From Bacillus sp. FJAT-22090 (GTDB lineage: Bacteria > Bacillota > Bacilli > Bacillales_A > Planococcaceae): a stretch of 64,000 nucleotides of DNA. The stretch is taken from assembly GCF_001278755.1 (NCBI RefSeq), contig NZ_CP012601.1:2046001-2110000 (forward strand). Reading direction: 5' to 3'. Position numbers and translations under genes: made by a program. This document shows, piece after piece, positions 1 through 8,757 of this stretch (the stretch's first letter is position 1; each line of letters opens with the position of its first letter). The notes below the pieces were generated by a model. It was not told where the DNA came from, made no database searches, and saw nothing but the letters and a program-made list of their open reading frames with translations.

Positions 1-1953
1 TGTGGAATCAGATGTAAAAGCAATTGTTCTTCCTAACCCATACATCCATTCTGCTAGAACAGGATCTTCTTTTTCACTTTCCGCAATAATAGATGCTGTT
101 TGTTTAGGAGTAGTCGCGATATACGCGTTCATTTGTGGTACACCATCGGCAAATAAACTCGTCCATGCTGCATCTCCATAAATGGTGGGATAAAACGGAT
201 TATCTTCAATATACGTGCGGGAGATCATGGCCGTTTCGGTAGACATTATGGCTGGAATAGTAGATTCATCTGCCACATCATAAAAAGATCCACCACCGAT
301 TTCAGCAATATTTTCCAATAACGCTCTGTCTGCATCCTGCCCAACTGCAACAGTAGACACTGTTATTAAATCCTGCGAGCCTTCCTCAATTAATGCCTCG
401 TAATCGTTTGAAGTAGCTGACTGTCCATCTGTTAATAAAATGATATGCTTTCTTTGCAGTTTTAAAGGAGATAGGCGTTCATAAGCTAAAGCTAAACTCG
501 AATATATTTCTGTGCCCCCGCCTACCCCTACAGATAAAATAGTATCTAAGGCTTTTTCTTTATTCTTTAAAGATGCTGTCTCTATAATTTCCCAAGGGCG
601 ATCATCGAATGCTATGAATCCAAGCGTATCTCCTTCACGTAACATTTCTACTGAACGGGCTGCTGCTTCTTTCGCATATTCGAATTTTGAGCCACTCATA
701 CTTCCAGAACGATCCATAACAATTACTAATCCAAGAGAAGGCAATTGATGCTTACCTTTAATTTCCATCTCCACTGGAAGTAACTTTTCAATAGGAGTTT
801 TAAAGTATCCACCTAAGCCAAAGCTGTTTTTGCCACCAACCATCATAAACCCTACACCGAAGTTCTTCACTGCTTGTTCGATGACGGTCATTTTTTGCTC
901 TCCCACAACATGCCCAGGAACATTATCAAAAATAATGGCATCATACGCCAAATAATTGGATAGATCGAATGGAAGCTCGGTAGAATCAATCACGTCCGTC
1001 TTGATAGCAGCTTGATCGATAACTGATGCAATATTAGAGTTATTTCTTTCATGTGTCACGATTAGTAGTTGTGGTGAACTTTCAACATTCGTGACACTTG
1101 TCAGTTTATTATTTTCAATTAAACCATCCCCCGCAATGACTACTTGAACCTCATACTTTAAAAGGCCCTCCCCAGCAGATGAATTTCGAAAAGTATACGT
1201 ATTTGTACCTTGTTCAAGCGTTAAATGCTGACGTGATATTAACTCATCATTTTGATAAAGAAGTATTTCTCCTTTTGTATTAGTAGTGGATTCTAATTCG
1301 ACGTTTAACTGTTGTTGCTCTCCTTCAAACGCAACGGGTGGCGTCTCAAAAGAGGTTATTGCAACATCTTCTGTAGCTATCCTATTCAGTTGAACTACGT
1401 CAATCGTTACATTTCCTCCAGTAATTTTAACTAACTCATCTGTAACAGAACCTGTAGTTTCGATACCGTCTGTGAAAAGAACAATACGTGTAGCTTTGTT
1501 GGGCTCCACAATACCCGTAGATAGTTGTAATGCTCTTGCTATATCTGTATCACCTGAGTCTTTCATTGGCGCAAAAACAGGTAAATTTACTTCTCCACTC
1601 GTCAATGCGACTTCTGATTGAAAGTCTTCTGCAAATGTATAAACGCCTACAAGATGAGAATCCTTTCGGGTAGACATGCTTTTTTCAATCCATTCTGCCA
1701 CTTGTTGATCAGTTCCTTGAACAGATGCCGAACGATCGACTAAAAACAAAACTTGTTCTTCTTTAATAGGTAATAATAGATATGGATTTGTTAATCCTAG
1801 GATTAAACAGAAGATAGCAAGTAGACGTATAAAAAATACTACTTTTGCTTCTTTTCGAAAACTATTTTTATCTCTTCTCCATGTCCAAATCAAGTAAATC
1901 AAAATTGGAATAAATAATAGTAGCCATAGTGGTTGATCAACTCGTAAATCCAC
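1..1953 (-). CDS. VWA-domain membrane protein with two VWA modules (3' end beyond window)
   Basis: Incomplete: the reading frame runs off the left edge of the window. The GTG start at 1953 has the ribosome site GGGAGGTG about nine bases upstream and overlaps the end of the preceding VWA gene by 17 bases. The protein begins DLRVDQPLWLLLFIPILIYL, followed by a second hydrophobic helix, so two membrane segments lie near the N-terminus. A first VWA domain follows (metal-site DRSAS, then LFTDGIETTGS). The middle part contains DNVPGHVVGE, like the glutamine-amidotransferase-like middle of large VWA proteins. A second VWA domain follows (VMDRSGSMSGSKFE and LLTDGQ). Both metal-ion sites keep DxSxS. 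It is the last visible gene of the MoxR operon and probably acts at the outer face of the membrane. Its substrate is unknown. Confidence 0.85.
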   Translation of the reverse strand, partial: MDLRVDQPLWLLLFIPILIYLIWTWRRDKNSFRKEAKVVFFIRLLAIFCLILGLTNPYLLLPIKEEQVLFLVDRSASVQGTDQQVAEWIEKSMSTRKDSHLVGVYTFAEDFQSEVALTSGEVNLPVFAPMKDSGDTDIARALQLSTGIVEPNKATRIVLFTDGIETTGSVTDELVKITGGNVTIDVVQLNRIATEDVAITSFETPPVAFEGEQQQLNVELESTTNTKGEILLYQNDELISRQHLTLEQGTNTYTFRNSSAGEGLLKYEVQVVIAGDGLIENNKLTSVTNVESSPQLLIVTHERNNSNIASVIDQAAIKTDVIDSTELPFDLSNYLAYDAIIFDNVPGHVVGEQKMTVIEQAVKNFGVGFMMVGGKNSFGLGGYFKTPIEKLLPVEMEIKGKHQLPSLGLVIVMDRSGSMSGSKFEYAKEAAARSVEMLREGDTLGFIAFDDRPWEIIETASLKNKEKALDTILSVGVGGGTEIYSSLALAYERLSPLKLQRKHIILLTDGQSATSNDYEALIEEGSQDLITVSTVAVGQDADRALLENIAEIGGGSFYDVADESTIPAIMSTETAMISRTYIEDNPFYPTIYGDAAWTSLFADGVPQMNAYIATTPKQTASIIAESEKEDPVLAEWMYGLGRTIAFTSDST

Positions 1954-3694
1954 GTCGTCTTTGCACCTCCCACTCTAGGACAAATAGTAACAATAAAACA
2001 ATTAATAGGTAAGGAACAAATGAATGTTGACTAAAGTTTTCCTTCGATTCTATTTGTTGTCCACTTAATGTATAAGTCGCTCCTTTTTGAATTTCTTTTT
2101 CTTTTTGAGATAGAGCAACTGAAATATTTTTTTCTTTTTCATCTGAACGGAGTACATATAAACCTGGTTTCTTAGGTGCTATAAATGCACCCCCGTTTTC
2201 AATGGAATATTCATACTCATCAGCCATCGTATAAAGCTCCCACTCATTGCTTGCACTTCCAAGCGACAAGGCTTTGCGTTCATTCGGTGAAAAAGTCCCT
2301 AAATAAGTATTACCGGCAGATAGCTGCTCTTTCACACTCCACATAAACAGAGGAAACGATGGACTCAGAGGCCAATCAGTCATTTGAATATCAGAAAGGA
2401 CAACAATATCTCCTCTTGGAGAAACTTGAATGAATGGTTCTTCTCCCACTGTTGCAATCGTCGTATATCCTTCTATAGGTGGATATACACTATTCACATA
2501 TATATCTGTTAGATTAGCAAAAGAAAAAAGAGGATGTTCCAATGTTTCTACAACACCATTAACTTCTATTGGTGTAACATCATTTCTACCAATAAAAAAA
2601 GATGGAAGCTCTAACTGTTCCATTAATTCGAATTGATTTGTTACGACAATACCTTCTTCTTTTAACAAACCTACTTGTTCAGGAGGTATGCTGCTTACTT
2701 CTATATCTAACGATTGAAAAGCAGTTCTAACGAGGGAATGCAAAGAACTATCAATAAATACTTTTGATAATTGGTCTTGCATAAAGACAGTCATGGAATC
2801 ATCAAGAGAATAATGATCCTTTATATTTAGGTTTGCTTTTAATAAGGACGATTCTTTAAGGTCATTAAATGATAAAGTAACTGTTTCATTTGGAGGTATG
2901 GTAATCTTTTCTTTTACCATTTCTGTCTGTTCATTTGACAGTGTCAATTCAGTTACTTCTTCTTTATTTGACTGGTTTTCAACCTGAATTAAAGCGGAGA
3001 TTCCAGTATTCGTTTTGGTAGCGCCAAATCTCTTCAAAGATACATTTCTTACATCCTTTGTTTGTCCAACTACATTCCAACTTACTTGCTCATATTGTAA
3101 AGGCAACGATTGCTTGTCAAGTTGATCGGTAAATATGTAAACAGAGGTCGCTTTGTTATGAAAAAATGATTGAGCAAAGTCTAATGATTTCGACATACTT
3201 TCTTCTTCATAGCTTACTTCTAAATCGTTTATAATATTTTTAATTTCATTCAAGTTCGTTTCTTGGCGAGCGATAACTTCCGGTTGATTGCCTGTAGTTA
3301 TTATTGTTAACGGTTTACCTGAAAGCTGTTCCACAAGTGTTAACATATCCTTTTTATGTTGCTCAAAAAGAGATGTACCATTTGTATTCACTTCCATCGT
3401 TGCAGATGTGTCTACAATAAACAAAGCTTGTTCTCCAGCCAATGATTTTGTTTTCCAAAATGGTTGTAGTAAGGCAATAACCAATAAAATCATTGCGAGC
3501 ATCTGTAAATAAAATAAAGCATTTCGTTGTAAATGCTTCAAATAAGGAGATGCCTTTGTTTCCTTCATAGCTTCATTCCAAAAGAGAGTGGACGAAACAT
3601 TCTGTTTCGCATATTTTTTACGAAAGAAATAATAAAGTAAAACCGCTAACGGAAAAATAGCTGTCCATAAAAACCCTAACTGATTAAAACCCAA
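1937..3694 (-). CDS. BatA-type membrane protein with VWA domain
   Basis: A 585-residue protein starting at TTG, with a GAGGTGA ribosome site at good spacing. Residues 1-25 and about 60-80 are hydrophobic helices typical of the N-terminal BatA region. They are followed by a VWA-like domain with DTSAT in place of the classical DxSxS metal site. A long extracytoplasmic region ends in a C-terminal membrane helix (about 555-575, YLLIVLLLLFVLEW) and a basic tail QRRRGF. Proteins of this type accompany MoxR ATPases and DUF58 proteins and are thought to help assemble or regulate envelope complexes. That role is family knowledge; no substrate can be read from the sequence. It lies 11 bases after the DUF58 gene and overlaps the next VWA gene. 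Confidence 0.85.
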   Translation of the reverse strand: MGFNQLGFLWTAIFPLAVLLYYFFRKKYAKQNVSSTLFWNEAMKETKASPYLKHLQRNALFYLQMLAMILLVIALLQPFWKTKSLAGEQALFIVDTSATMEVNTNGTSLFEQHKKDMLTLVEQLSGKPLTIITTGNQPEVIARQETNLNEIKNIINDLEVSYEEESMSKSLDFAQSFFHNKATSVYIFTDQLDKQSLPLQYEQVSWNVVGQTKDVRNVSLKRFGATKTNTGISALIQVENQSNKEEVTELTLSNEQTEMVKEKITIPPNETVTLSFNDLKESSLLKANLNIKDHYSLDDSMTVFMQDQLSKVFIDSSLHSLVRTAFQSLDIEVSSIPPEQVGLLKEEGIVVTNQFELMEQLELPSFFIGRNDVTPIEVNGVVETLEHPLFSFANLTDIYVNSVYPPIEGYTTIATVGEEPFIQVSPRGDIVVLSDIQMTDWPLSPSFPLFMWSVKEQLSAGNTYLGTFSPNERKALSLGSASNEWELYTMADEYEYSIENGGAFIAPKKPGLYVLRSDEKEKNISVALSQKEKEIQKGATYTLSGQQIESKENFSQHSFVPYLLIVLLLLFVLEWEVQRRRGFTS

Positions 3695-3705
3695 ATAATT
3701 TCACC

Positions 3706-4581
3706 TCACTGTACCCAGTTTGCACGTAATAGTTGATGAAACATAGTTTGTGAAATACCATCTTCTGCATTAACCTGAAGCAGTTTTACCCCGAATTTTC
3801 TACATAACAATTCTAAAGCTTGCTGATGTAATTTTCTTTCTCGCTCATATGCTTCCAATACGCTGGTAGACATAGATATATTTAATTGATGATTAGTTTC
3901 CACATCTTCTAATTGCACATCACCTGTATAAGTTGGCTTTAACTCGTCTTTCGTTACTACTTGTAAAATACGTATGTCACCTGCGAACTTCGGTAATTTT
4001 TGAAGTAATTTTTCCCAAGATTCTATGGTTTCTAAGCAATCTGAAATAATAAAAAGAACAGTACTATCCTTAGGTAGAAATGAAATGACATTGTCAGTGA
4101 ACGACTTTGTCATCATGGGTTCTTTTAAATCAGAAATTATTTGAGTAAATGCCTTTCGATATGTTGCCCCTTTTCGTCTAAATGGTGGTTTCTTATCATC
4201 TGTTACTGCAGTGAAAGATAAACGATCATCACGCTGCAACACGAGAATTCCAATGGATATAGCTAGTTGTTTAGCAAACATCCATTTCATTTTATCCCCC
4301 ATAGATTTGGTGGAATCAAGTATTATATGTACTCGCATTTCTTGTTCATCTAGAAATCGTTTAATAAAATACTTTTCTGTTCGAGCGTATACATTCCAAT
4401 CTATTTGGCGTACATCATCTCCAGGGCTATACTCTCGAAAATCTGAAAAATCGAGAGAAGCTCCAAATCGTTGGGAGCGATGGGAACCTTTATGTTGACC
4501 ACGCAGTTTGGATTTGGTTGCTAAAGAAAGTCTACTCAGTTTACCAGCCCAATCTTTTGGAACTAATGGCTCTGTACTCAT
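3706..4581 (-). CDS. DUF58 domain protein, MoxR partner
   Basis: A 291-residue protein with the DUF58 signature YSPGDDVRQIDWNVYART near residues 50-70. A VWA-like fold follows, including DSTKSMG where the metal site would be. No membrane helices are evident, unlike many longer DUF58 proteins that carry N-terminal helices. The start overlaps the stop of the MoxR gene by four bases (ATGA), so the two are translationally coupled. DUF58 proteins are the usual partners of MoxR AAA ATPases. They probably bind the client or link it to the ATPase, but the client is unknown. A second, membrane-anchored DUF58 protein is encoded at 21765-22925. Confidence 0.85.
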   Translation of the reverse strand: MSTEPLVPKDWAGKLSRLSLATKSKLRGQHKGSHRSQRFGASLDFSDFREYSPGDDVRQIDWNVYARTEKYFIKRFLDEQEMRVHIILDSTKSMGDKMKWMFAKQLAISIGILVLQRDDRLSFTAVTDDKKPPFRRKGATYRKAFTQIISDLKEPMMTKSFTDNVISFLPKDSTVLFIISDCLETIESWEKLLQKLPKFAGDIRILQVVTKDELKPTYTGDVQLEDVETNHQLNISMSTSVLEAYERERKLHQQALELLCRKFGVKLLQVNAEDGISQTMFHQLLRANWVQ

Positions 4582-5570
4582 ATTGTTTGCCCTTGTTTAA
4601 TAGTTTGTAAGATTAATTCCACCATTTCGTCAGCAGTTTTACCTTCTGCTTCTCCTTCATAATTCAATAACAAACGATGTCTTAGAACAGGTCTTGCCAC
4701 TGACTTTATATCCGCGATCGACACATGATATCGGCCGGCTACTAACGCACGTGCTTTTGCAAGCTTTATAAGGCTTTGTAAACCACGTGGTCCACTTCCG
4801 TATTGTACGTATTGTGCAATTTCAGGGACAATTGCCGCTTCTGGATGCGTAGCTGCAATAATATCAACGGCATATTCCAGCATATCATCTGCGATTAAAA
4901 CTTCTTTCACCATTTGTTGTGCATATACAATATCTTTTGCATTCATTATTTTATTTAGTTCAATGGAATTACCACCTGTTGTCCGTTTTGTAATTTCCAT
5001 TAGTTCTTCTTTTGTTGGATACGAAACAAGAATTTTACAAAGAAAACGATCCATTTGTGCCTCTGGTAAAGGATATGTCCCTTCCATTTCGATGGGATTT
5101 TGTGTAGCTAATACAAAGAAAGGTCGATCCATCTGTTTCGTATCTCCGAGTATTGTCACGGTTTTTTCTCCCATTGCTTCTAAGAGTGCACTTTGCGTTT
5201 TTGGTGTAGCGCGGTTAATTTCATCTGCCAACACCATTTGACTAAATATTGGGCCTTTTTGAAAGGTGAATTGCTGCTTTCCATTTTCTAAACGTTCAAT
5301 CATACTTGTTCCCGTAATATCTGAGGGCATTAAATCTGGTGTAAATTGAATTCGAGAGAAAGACAAATCGAGTACTTCAGAAATTGTTCTAATGAGCATT
5401 GTTTTACCGAGACCAGGTAGCCCCTCTAAAAGAGCATGACCATCAGCCAAAACACAATAAATTGCAAACTCAACTGCTTCCCTTTGTCCCACAATAAATT
5501 GACCTATTTCTGTCTTTACTTCTTCTAAACGTTTACTCATATTCACATAATCTTCTGTAGTAAAAGTCAT
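4578..5570 (-). CDS. MoxR-family AAA ATPase
   Basis: A 330-residue AAA ATPase. Walker A is GLPGLGKT, Walker B is LADEIN, and the stretch RATPKTQSALLEAMGE is characteristic of the MoxR family. The sensor-1 region ATQNPIEMEGTYPLPEAQ and the C-terminal lid GPRGLQSLIKLAKARAL are present, so the enzyme looks intact. MoxR ATPases act as chaperones that mature protein complexes or insert cofactors, nearly always together with VWA and DUF58 proteins as encoded next to it. The ATG start has GGAGG at correct spacing. It is the fifth gene of the eight-gene run, between the Gly-Gln-repeat membrane protein and DUF58. Confidence 0.9.
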   Translation of the reverse strand: MTFTTEDYVNMSKRLEEVKTEIGQFIVGQREAVEFAIYCVLADGHALLEGLPGLGKTMLIRTISEVLDLSFSRIQFTPDLMPSDITGTSMIERLENGKQQFTFQKGPIFSQMVLADEINRATPKTQSALLEAMGEKTVTILGDTKQMDRPFFVLATQNPIEMEGTYPLPEAQMDRFLCKILVSYPTKEELMEITKRTTGGNSIELNKIMNAKDIVYAQQMVKEVLIADDMLEYAVDIIAATHPEAAIVPEIAQYVQYGSGPRGLQSLIKLAKARALVAGRYHVSIADIKSVARPVLRHRLLLNYEGEAEGKTADEMVELILQTIKQGQTI

Positions 5571-5582
5571 AAGTATCCTCCA

Positions 5583-6971
5583 TTAATCACTATTTTCAAC
5601 TGTAGAGAAATAATCTTGAACAATTCGTTGTAAATCAGATGGTAGTTGCATTCTTTCCGAGCTTTTTAAGTAAGAGTCAGCGTATTCATTTACCACTTCT
5701 TCATATGGTTTAACGGATCCCCGAGTTACAGGTACCTCACCAGATTGTTCACTAGCTGCTTCCCCCTCACCAAGTTTTCCACTATCGACACTAGTTTCGC
5801 CATTTCCCCCAATTCTTGATGGGATAGAAAGGAGGTCTCTTCCTCCGGAACCTTTACCTGCACCAGACCCTTGACCTTGACCTTGGCCTTGTCCTTGACC
5901 TTGGCCCTGTCCTTGACCTTGGCCCTGTCCTTGGCCTTGGCCCTGTCCTTGGCCCTGTCCTTGGCCTTGGCCCTGTCCTTGGCCTTGACCCTTTTGTTCT
6001 GTTCCTTTATTTTCACTTGCACCTTTTTGTTCCTCGTTGCCATTCCCTGATTTTCCGGAAGTATTCGTGCTATTGTTATTTGAATTCGAGTTTCCTTGAG
6101 CTATTTCATTTGTGCTAAAGGGGAATGTCTTACCCATTTTACTTAAAGCTGTTTGGGAGGATGCCGCACTTTTTGCTAGAGTATTATTTACATCTTCCAA
6201 AGAGGCAAGCTCTTTTTGTTCTTCCGCTGATAGAGATGTTTCGGTTGTTTCCCCATTTTCCGAGAGCTCTTTCTTTTTCTCTAGCTTTTGTTCTTTCAAG
6301 GCCAATTCTTTTTGTTTTTTTACTACTTCGCGCAATGCTTCTTCCGCTGTATCTACTTCTTTCAATTTTTCCTTTAATTCCTTCAAATCTTTTTTCACAG
6401 ACTTTACCATTTCTTTTTTCTCTAATTTTTCTACTTCTTTCTTCATTTCATTTACAACTTGATTTTCCTTTTCTATATCCTTCGCTTCTAGCTGTGTTGC
6501 AGAAGGAAATGCAAATAGGACTAATGCAAATGCAAGCGCTAGAACGAATCCTGTTATCCATTTAGGTTGAATATAAGTTTTTTTTCGTTTCTTAAATGTT
6601 TCTAAAGCTTCTTTACTATCACTTTCTGCTTTATTGACAAGCCCTGTAATAAGTTCGGTTTTCTGTTGAAGAAAGGATAAAGCAGTAATCAAAACATTGT
6701 CTGGGAAGAAAGAATCTAGCCTTTCTAATGCCTCCTGTTTTGTAGGTCTTTTCCAAAAAGCATATAAAAAAACTATTAGGAAAGTAAGGAATCCAATAAT
6801 TATAGAAGAGCGTAAATAATACGGAAAGACAAATAAGCGAGAAACAAATAGAACAGACGAGGCACATGTAAATCCATAAAATAAGGCTGCTTGGAAATAT
6901 CTCGTATAATGCTCTAATGAAAGGCTTCGTCTAGCTTTTTGAACTAGACGAATAAGCTTTTGTTGGCTCAT
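5583..6971 (-). CDS. membrane protein with coiled coil and (Gly-Gln) repeat
   Basis: No family was recognised with certainty. I place the start at the ATG at 6971 because GGAGG lies nine bases upstream. Two adjacent membrane helices (about residues 30-75) and a third near 145-165 precede a charged coiled coil very rich in Lys and Glu (about 165-275). A Ser/Asn/Gly-rich stretch follows, then about twenty consecutive Gly-Gln dipeptides and a Gly-rich tail. Proteins of this shape, with three helices, a coiled coil and a Gln/Gly-rich low-complexity tract, occur beside MoxR/VWA genes in other bacteria (DUF4175-like proteins). The similarity here is in architecture only. The repeat is encoded by tandem hexanucleotides and may vary in length. 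Product and substrate are unknown. Confidence 0.7.
   Translation of the reverse strand: MSQQKLIRLVQKARRSLSLEHYTRYFQAALFYGFTCASSVLFVSRLFVFPYYLRSSIIIGFLTFLIVFLYAFWKRPTKQEALERLDSFFPDNVLITALSFLQQKTELITGLVNKAESDSKEALETFKKRKKTYIQPKWITGFVLALAFALVLFAFPSATQLEAKDIEKENQVVNEMKKEVEKLEKKEMVKSVKKDLKELKEKLKEVDTAEEALREVVKKQKELALKEQKLEKKKELSENGETTETSLSAEEQKELASLEDVNNTLAKSAASSQTALSKMGKTFPFSTNEIAQGNSNSNNNSTNTSGKSGNGNEEQKGASENKGTEQKGQGQGQGQGQGQGQGQGQGQGQGQGQGQGQGQGQGQGQGQGSGAGKGSGGRDLLSIPSRIGGNGETSVDSGKLGEGEAASEQSGEVPVTRGSVKPYEEVVNEYADSYLKSSERMQLPSDLQRIVQDYFSTVENSD
5868..5991. repeat. hexanucleotide tandem repeat encoding Gly-Gln
   Basis: About twenty imperfect six-base units of the form CCTTGG, CCTTGA, CCCTGT or CCTTGT on the plus strand. 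On the coding minus strand each reads as a Gly and a Gln codon. The unit is a multiple of three, so gain or loss of units keeps the reading frame. The repeat also creates a long spurious open frame of KAKDRAK type in another phase, which is not a gene. Confidence 0.9.
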
Positions 6972-6984
6972 CAAAGGGTCCTCC

Positions 6985-7827
6985 CTATTTTGATCGTTTC
7001 ATATTTACACGTAATTTCTTCACTGCGATAAAAAGAGATAATATCGTGATTACCACATAAAAAATGGTATAACCCGCCCATATTGGGAACTCAATCTTTG
7101 TTGTTTCCGTAATAAAGCTATCCGATCCAGGTGAAATAAGTGTAAGCATTAACACTACAGGGTTAATACTTGCAAAAAAGTGACCGATAGGAGATGAAGT
7201 CAACGAACCGGTTGCCATACTATTCATTCCTGTAATGACAAGATAAATAAAACCAGTAACAGCCGTTAAAAAAATCATCGTTCCATACGTCGCAATCATC
7301 GCTACAATTGTTTTTCGAATAATTGTAGAGAACATGATTCCTATTCCACCTATTGTAATCATTGTAAGAAAATAAAATAAGAAAATAATTCCTAATTGAC
7401 CTGGAGAAACTCCTCCAAAGAGAAATACTAAGCTATAAATTGGTAACCCTGCTAATACCATTAAGAGAAGAAATGCAATGGACGATGTTAGCTTCCCAAG
7501 TATAATTTGTAAGGATGTCTGTGAAGTTGTTAATAATATATTCAGCGTTTGTTTCTCTCGCTCTGTACTAATAGCACCTGCTGTCAGTCCTGGTGTTATA
7601 AATAGAATTAGCCCTAACTGGATATAAGTTAGCATTGAAAAAAGGAAGAAGCTTTCCTCCGGACGAAAGTATCCTGTTCCTGTAAAAGAAGTGGTAAGCA
7701 TTATAAAACCAAATACAAAAATACACATCGCAATTAAGTAAAAAAGTATTCCCATAAAGCTTTTAAGAGAACGAAAGCGTAATTTAATCTCTTTTACTAA
7801 CACTGGATTATATAAAGCCTGTTTCAC
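6985..7827 (-). CDS. ABC-2 type transporter permease
   Basis: A 280-residue integral membrane protein with about six hydrophobic segments (around residues 22-45, 58-78, 105-130, 140-165, 172-200 and 250-272). The motif STEREKQTLNILLTT before the second half is typical of ABC-2 permeases. The N-terminus VKEIKLRFRS is cytoplasmic. It starts at GTG immediately after the stop of the ATPase gene, with GGGGTG as ribosome site, so the two are coupled and should form one transporter. ABC-2 systems usually export polymers, lipids, peptides or drugs. The MoxR/VWA genes downstream suggest a link to envelope assembly, which is inference. Confidence 0.85.
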   Translation of the reverse strand: MKQALYNPVLVKEIKLRFRSLKSFMGILFYLIAMCIFVFGFIMLTTSFTGTGYFRPEESFFLFSMLTYIQLGLILFITPGLTAGAISTEREKQTLNILLTTSQTSLQIILGKLTSSIAFLLLMVLAGLPIYSLVFLFGGVSPGQLGIIFLFYFLTMITIGGIGIMFSTIIRKTIVAMIATYGTMIFLTAVTGFIYLVITGMNSMATGSLTSSPIGHFFASINPVVLMLTLISPGSDSFITETTKIEFPIWAGYTIFYVVITILSLFIAVKKLRVNMKRSK

Positions 7828-8757
7828 TTATTTCACCCCTTTCGTGATTTCCATAAAGACATCCTCAAGATCTGTTTCGGTTTCTGAGAACGAAATAATA
7901 CGTAAATTATTATCCAACGCTTTTTTCAACAAAGTAATTTGATCGTCCTCTGTACCTCTATAATGGAACGTTAAACTATTTTTCTCCAAATGCTGTTCTA
8001 CTTTGAAAGCGAAAGGATCCTCTTCAAAAAAGGAAGCTGCATTGTCAAGTAAACCTTTTACTTTTACAGTAATCTGCCTTTCTCCAGCAAGTTGTGCCTG
8101 TATTTCAGCTACCGATCCGTGAGCAATCAGTTTTCCACCATCAATGACCCCAATTTCATCACACATTTCCGCTAGCTCTGGCAAAATATGCGAGGATATC
8201 AATATTGTCTTTCCCATCCCTTTTAGCTGTCTTAGTATATCTCGCATTTCTACGCGTGCACGTGGGTCTAACCCGGATGCCGGCTCATCCAAGATCAAAA
8301 CTTTAGGGTCATGAATGAGTGCTCTTGCTAAACATAAACGTTGTTTCATCCCACGTGATAACAAATCCACATATTCATAGCGCTTATGTGATAAGTTAAC
8401 TAGCTCAAGTAATTGTGGAATTAATGTTTTTCTATCATCGTCTGATAATCCGTAGCTAGCACCATAAAAATCTAAATATTCATTTGCTTTTAACTGATCA
8501 TAAACTCCAAAAAAGTCAGGCATATATCCGATTTGCTTTCTTACTTCATGTGCTTCCGTCTTAACACTTTTCCCATTAACAAATGCATCCCCAGCAGTCG
8601 GTTGTAACAGCGTTGCCAAAATAGAAAAAGTAGTAGATTTACCTGCACCATTCGCACCAACAAACCCAAATACTGTACCTTCATCCAATGTAAGATTTAA
8701 GTCATTTAATGCATAAAAGGAGCCATATTTTTTCGTTAATCCTTTAATCTCAATCAT
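7828..8757 (-). CDS. ABC transporter ATP-binding protein
   Basis: A 309-residue ATPase with Walker A GANGAGKST, signature LSRGMKQRL (a variant of LSGGQ), Walker B VLILDEP and the switch histidine in SSHILPE. The C-terminal extension of about 90 residues is typical of ATPases that pair with ABC-2 permeases. The start overlaps the stop of the 801-residue membrane protein gene by four bases, and the permease follows directly. It is a cytoplasmic, membrane-associated subunit. The cargo of the transporter is not indicated by the sequence. Confidence 0.9.
   Translation of the reverse strand: MIEIKGLTKKYGSFYALNDLNLTLDEGTVFGFVGANGAGKSTTFSILATLLQPTAGDAFVNGKSVKTEAHEVRKQIGYMPDFFGVYDQLKANEYLDFYGASYGLSDDDRKTLIPQLLELVNLSHKRYEYVDLLSRGMKQRLCLARALIHDPKVLILDEPASGLDPRARVEMRDILRQLKGMGKTILISSHILPELAEMCDEIGVIDGGKLIAHGSVAEIQAQLAGERQITVKVKGLLDNAASFFEEDPFAFKVEQHLEKNSLTFHYRGTEDDQITLLKKALDNNLRIISFSETETDLEDVFMEITKGVK

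Noticed and set aside
5726-6043. Open frame of 105 residues rich in KAKDRAK repeats on the minus strand
   Set aside because: It is the shifted reading of the Gly-Gln hexanucleotide repeat inside a real gene; it has no ribosome site of its own.
6112-6565. Two plus-strand open frames rich in Ser/Phe and Leu
   Set aside because: They are antisense to the Lys/Glu-rich coiled coil of the 5583-6971 gene, which naturally gives Phe/Ser/Leu-rich open complements.
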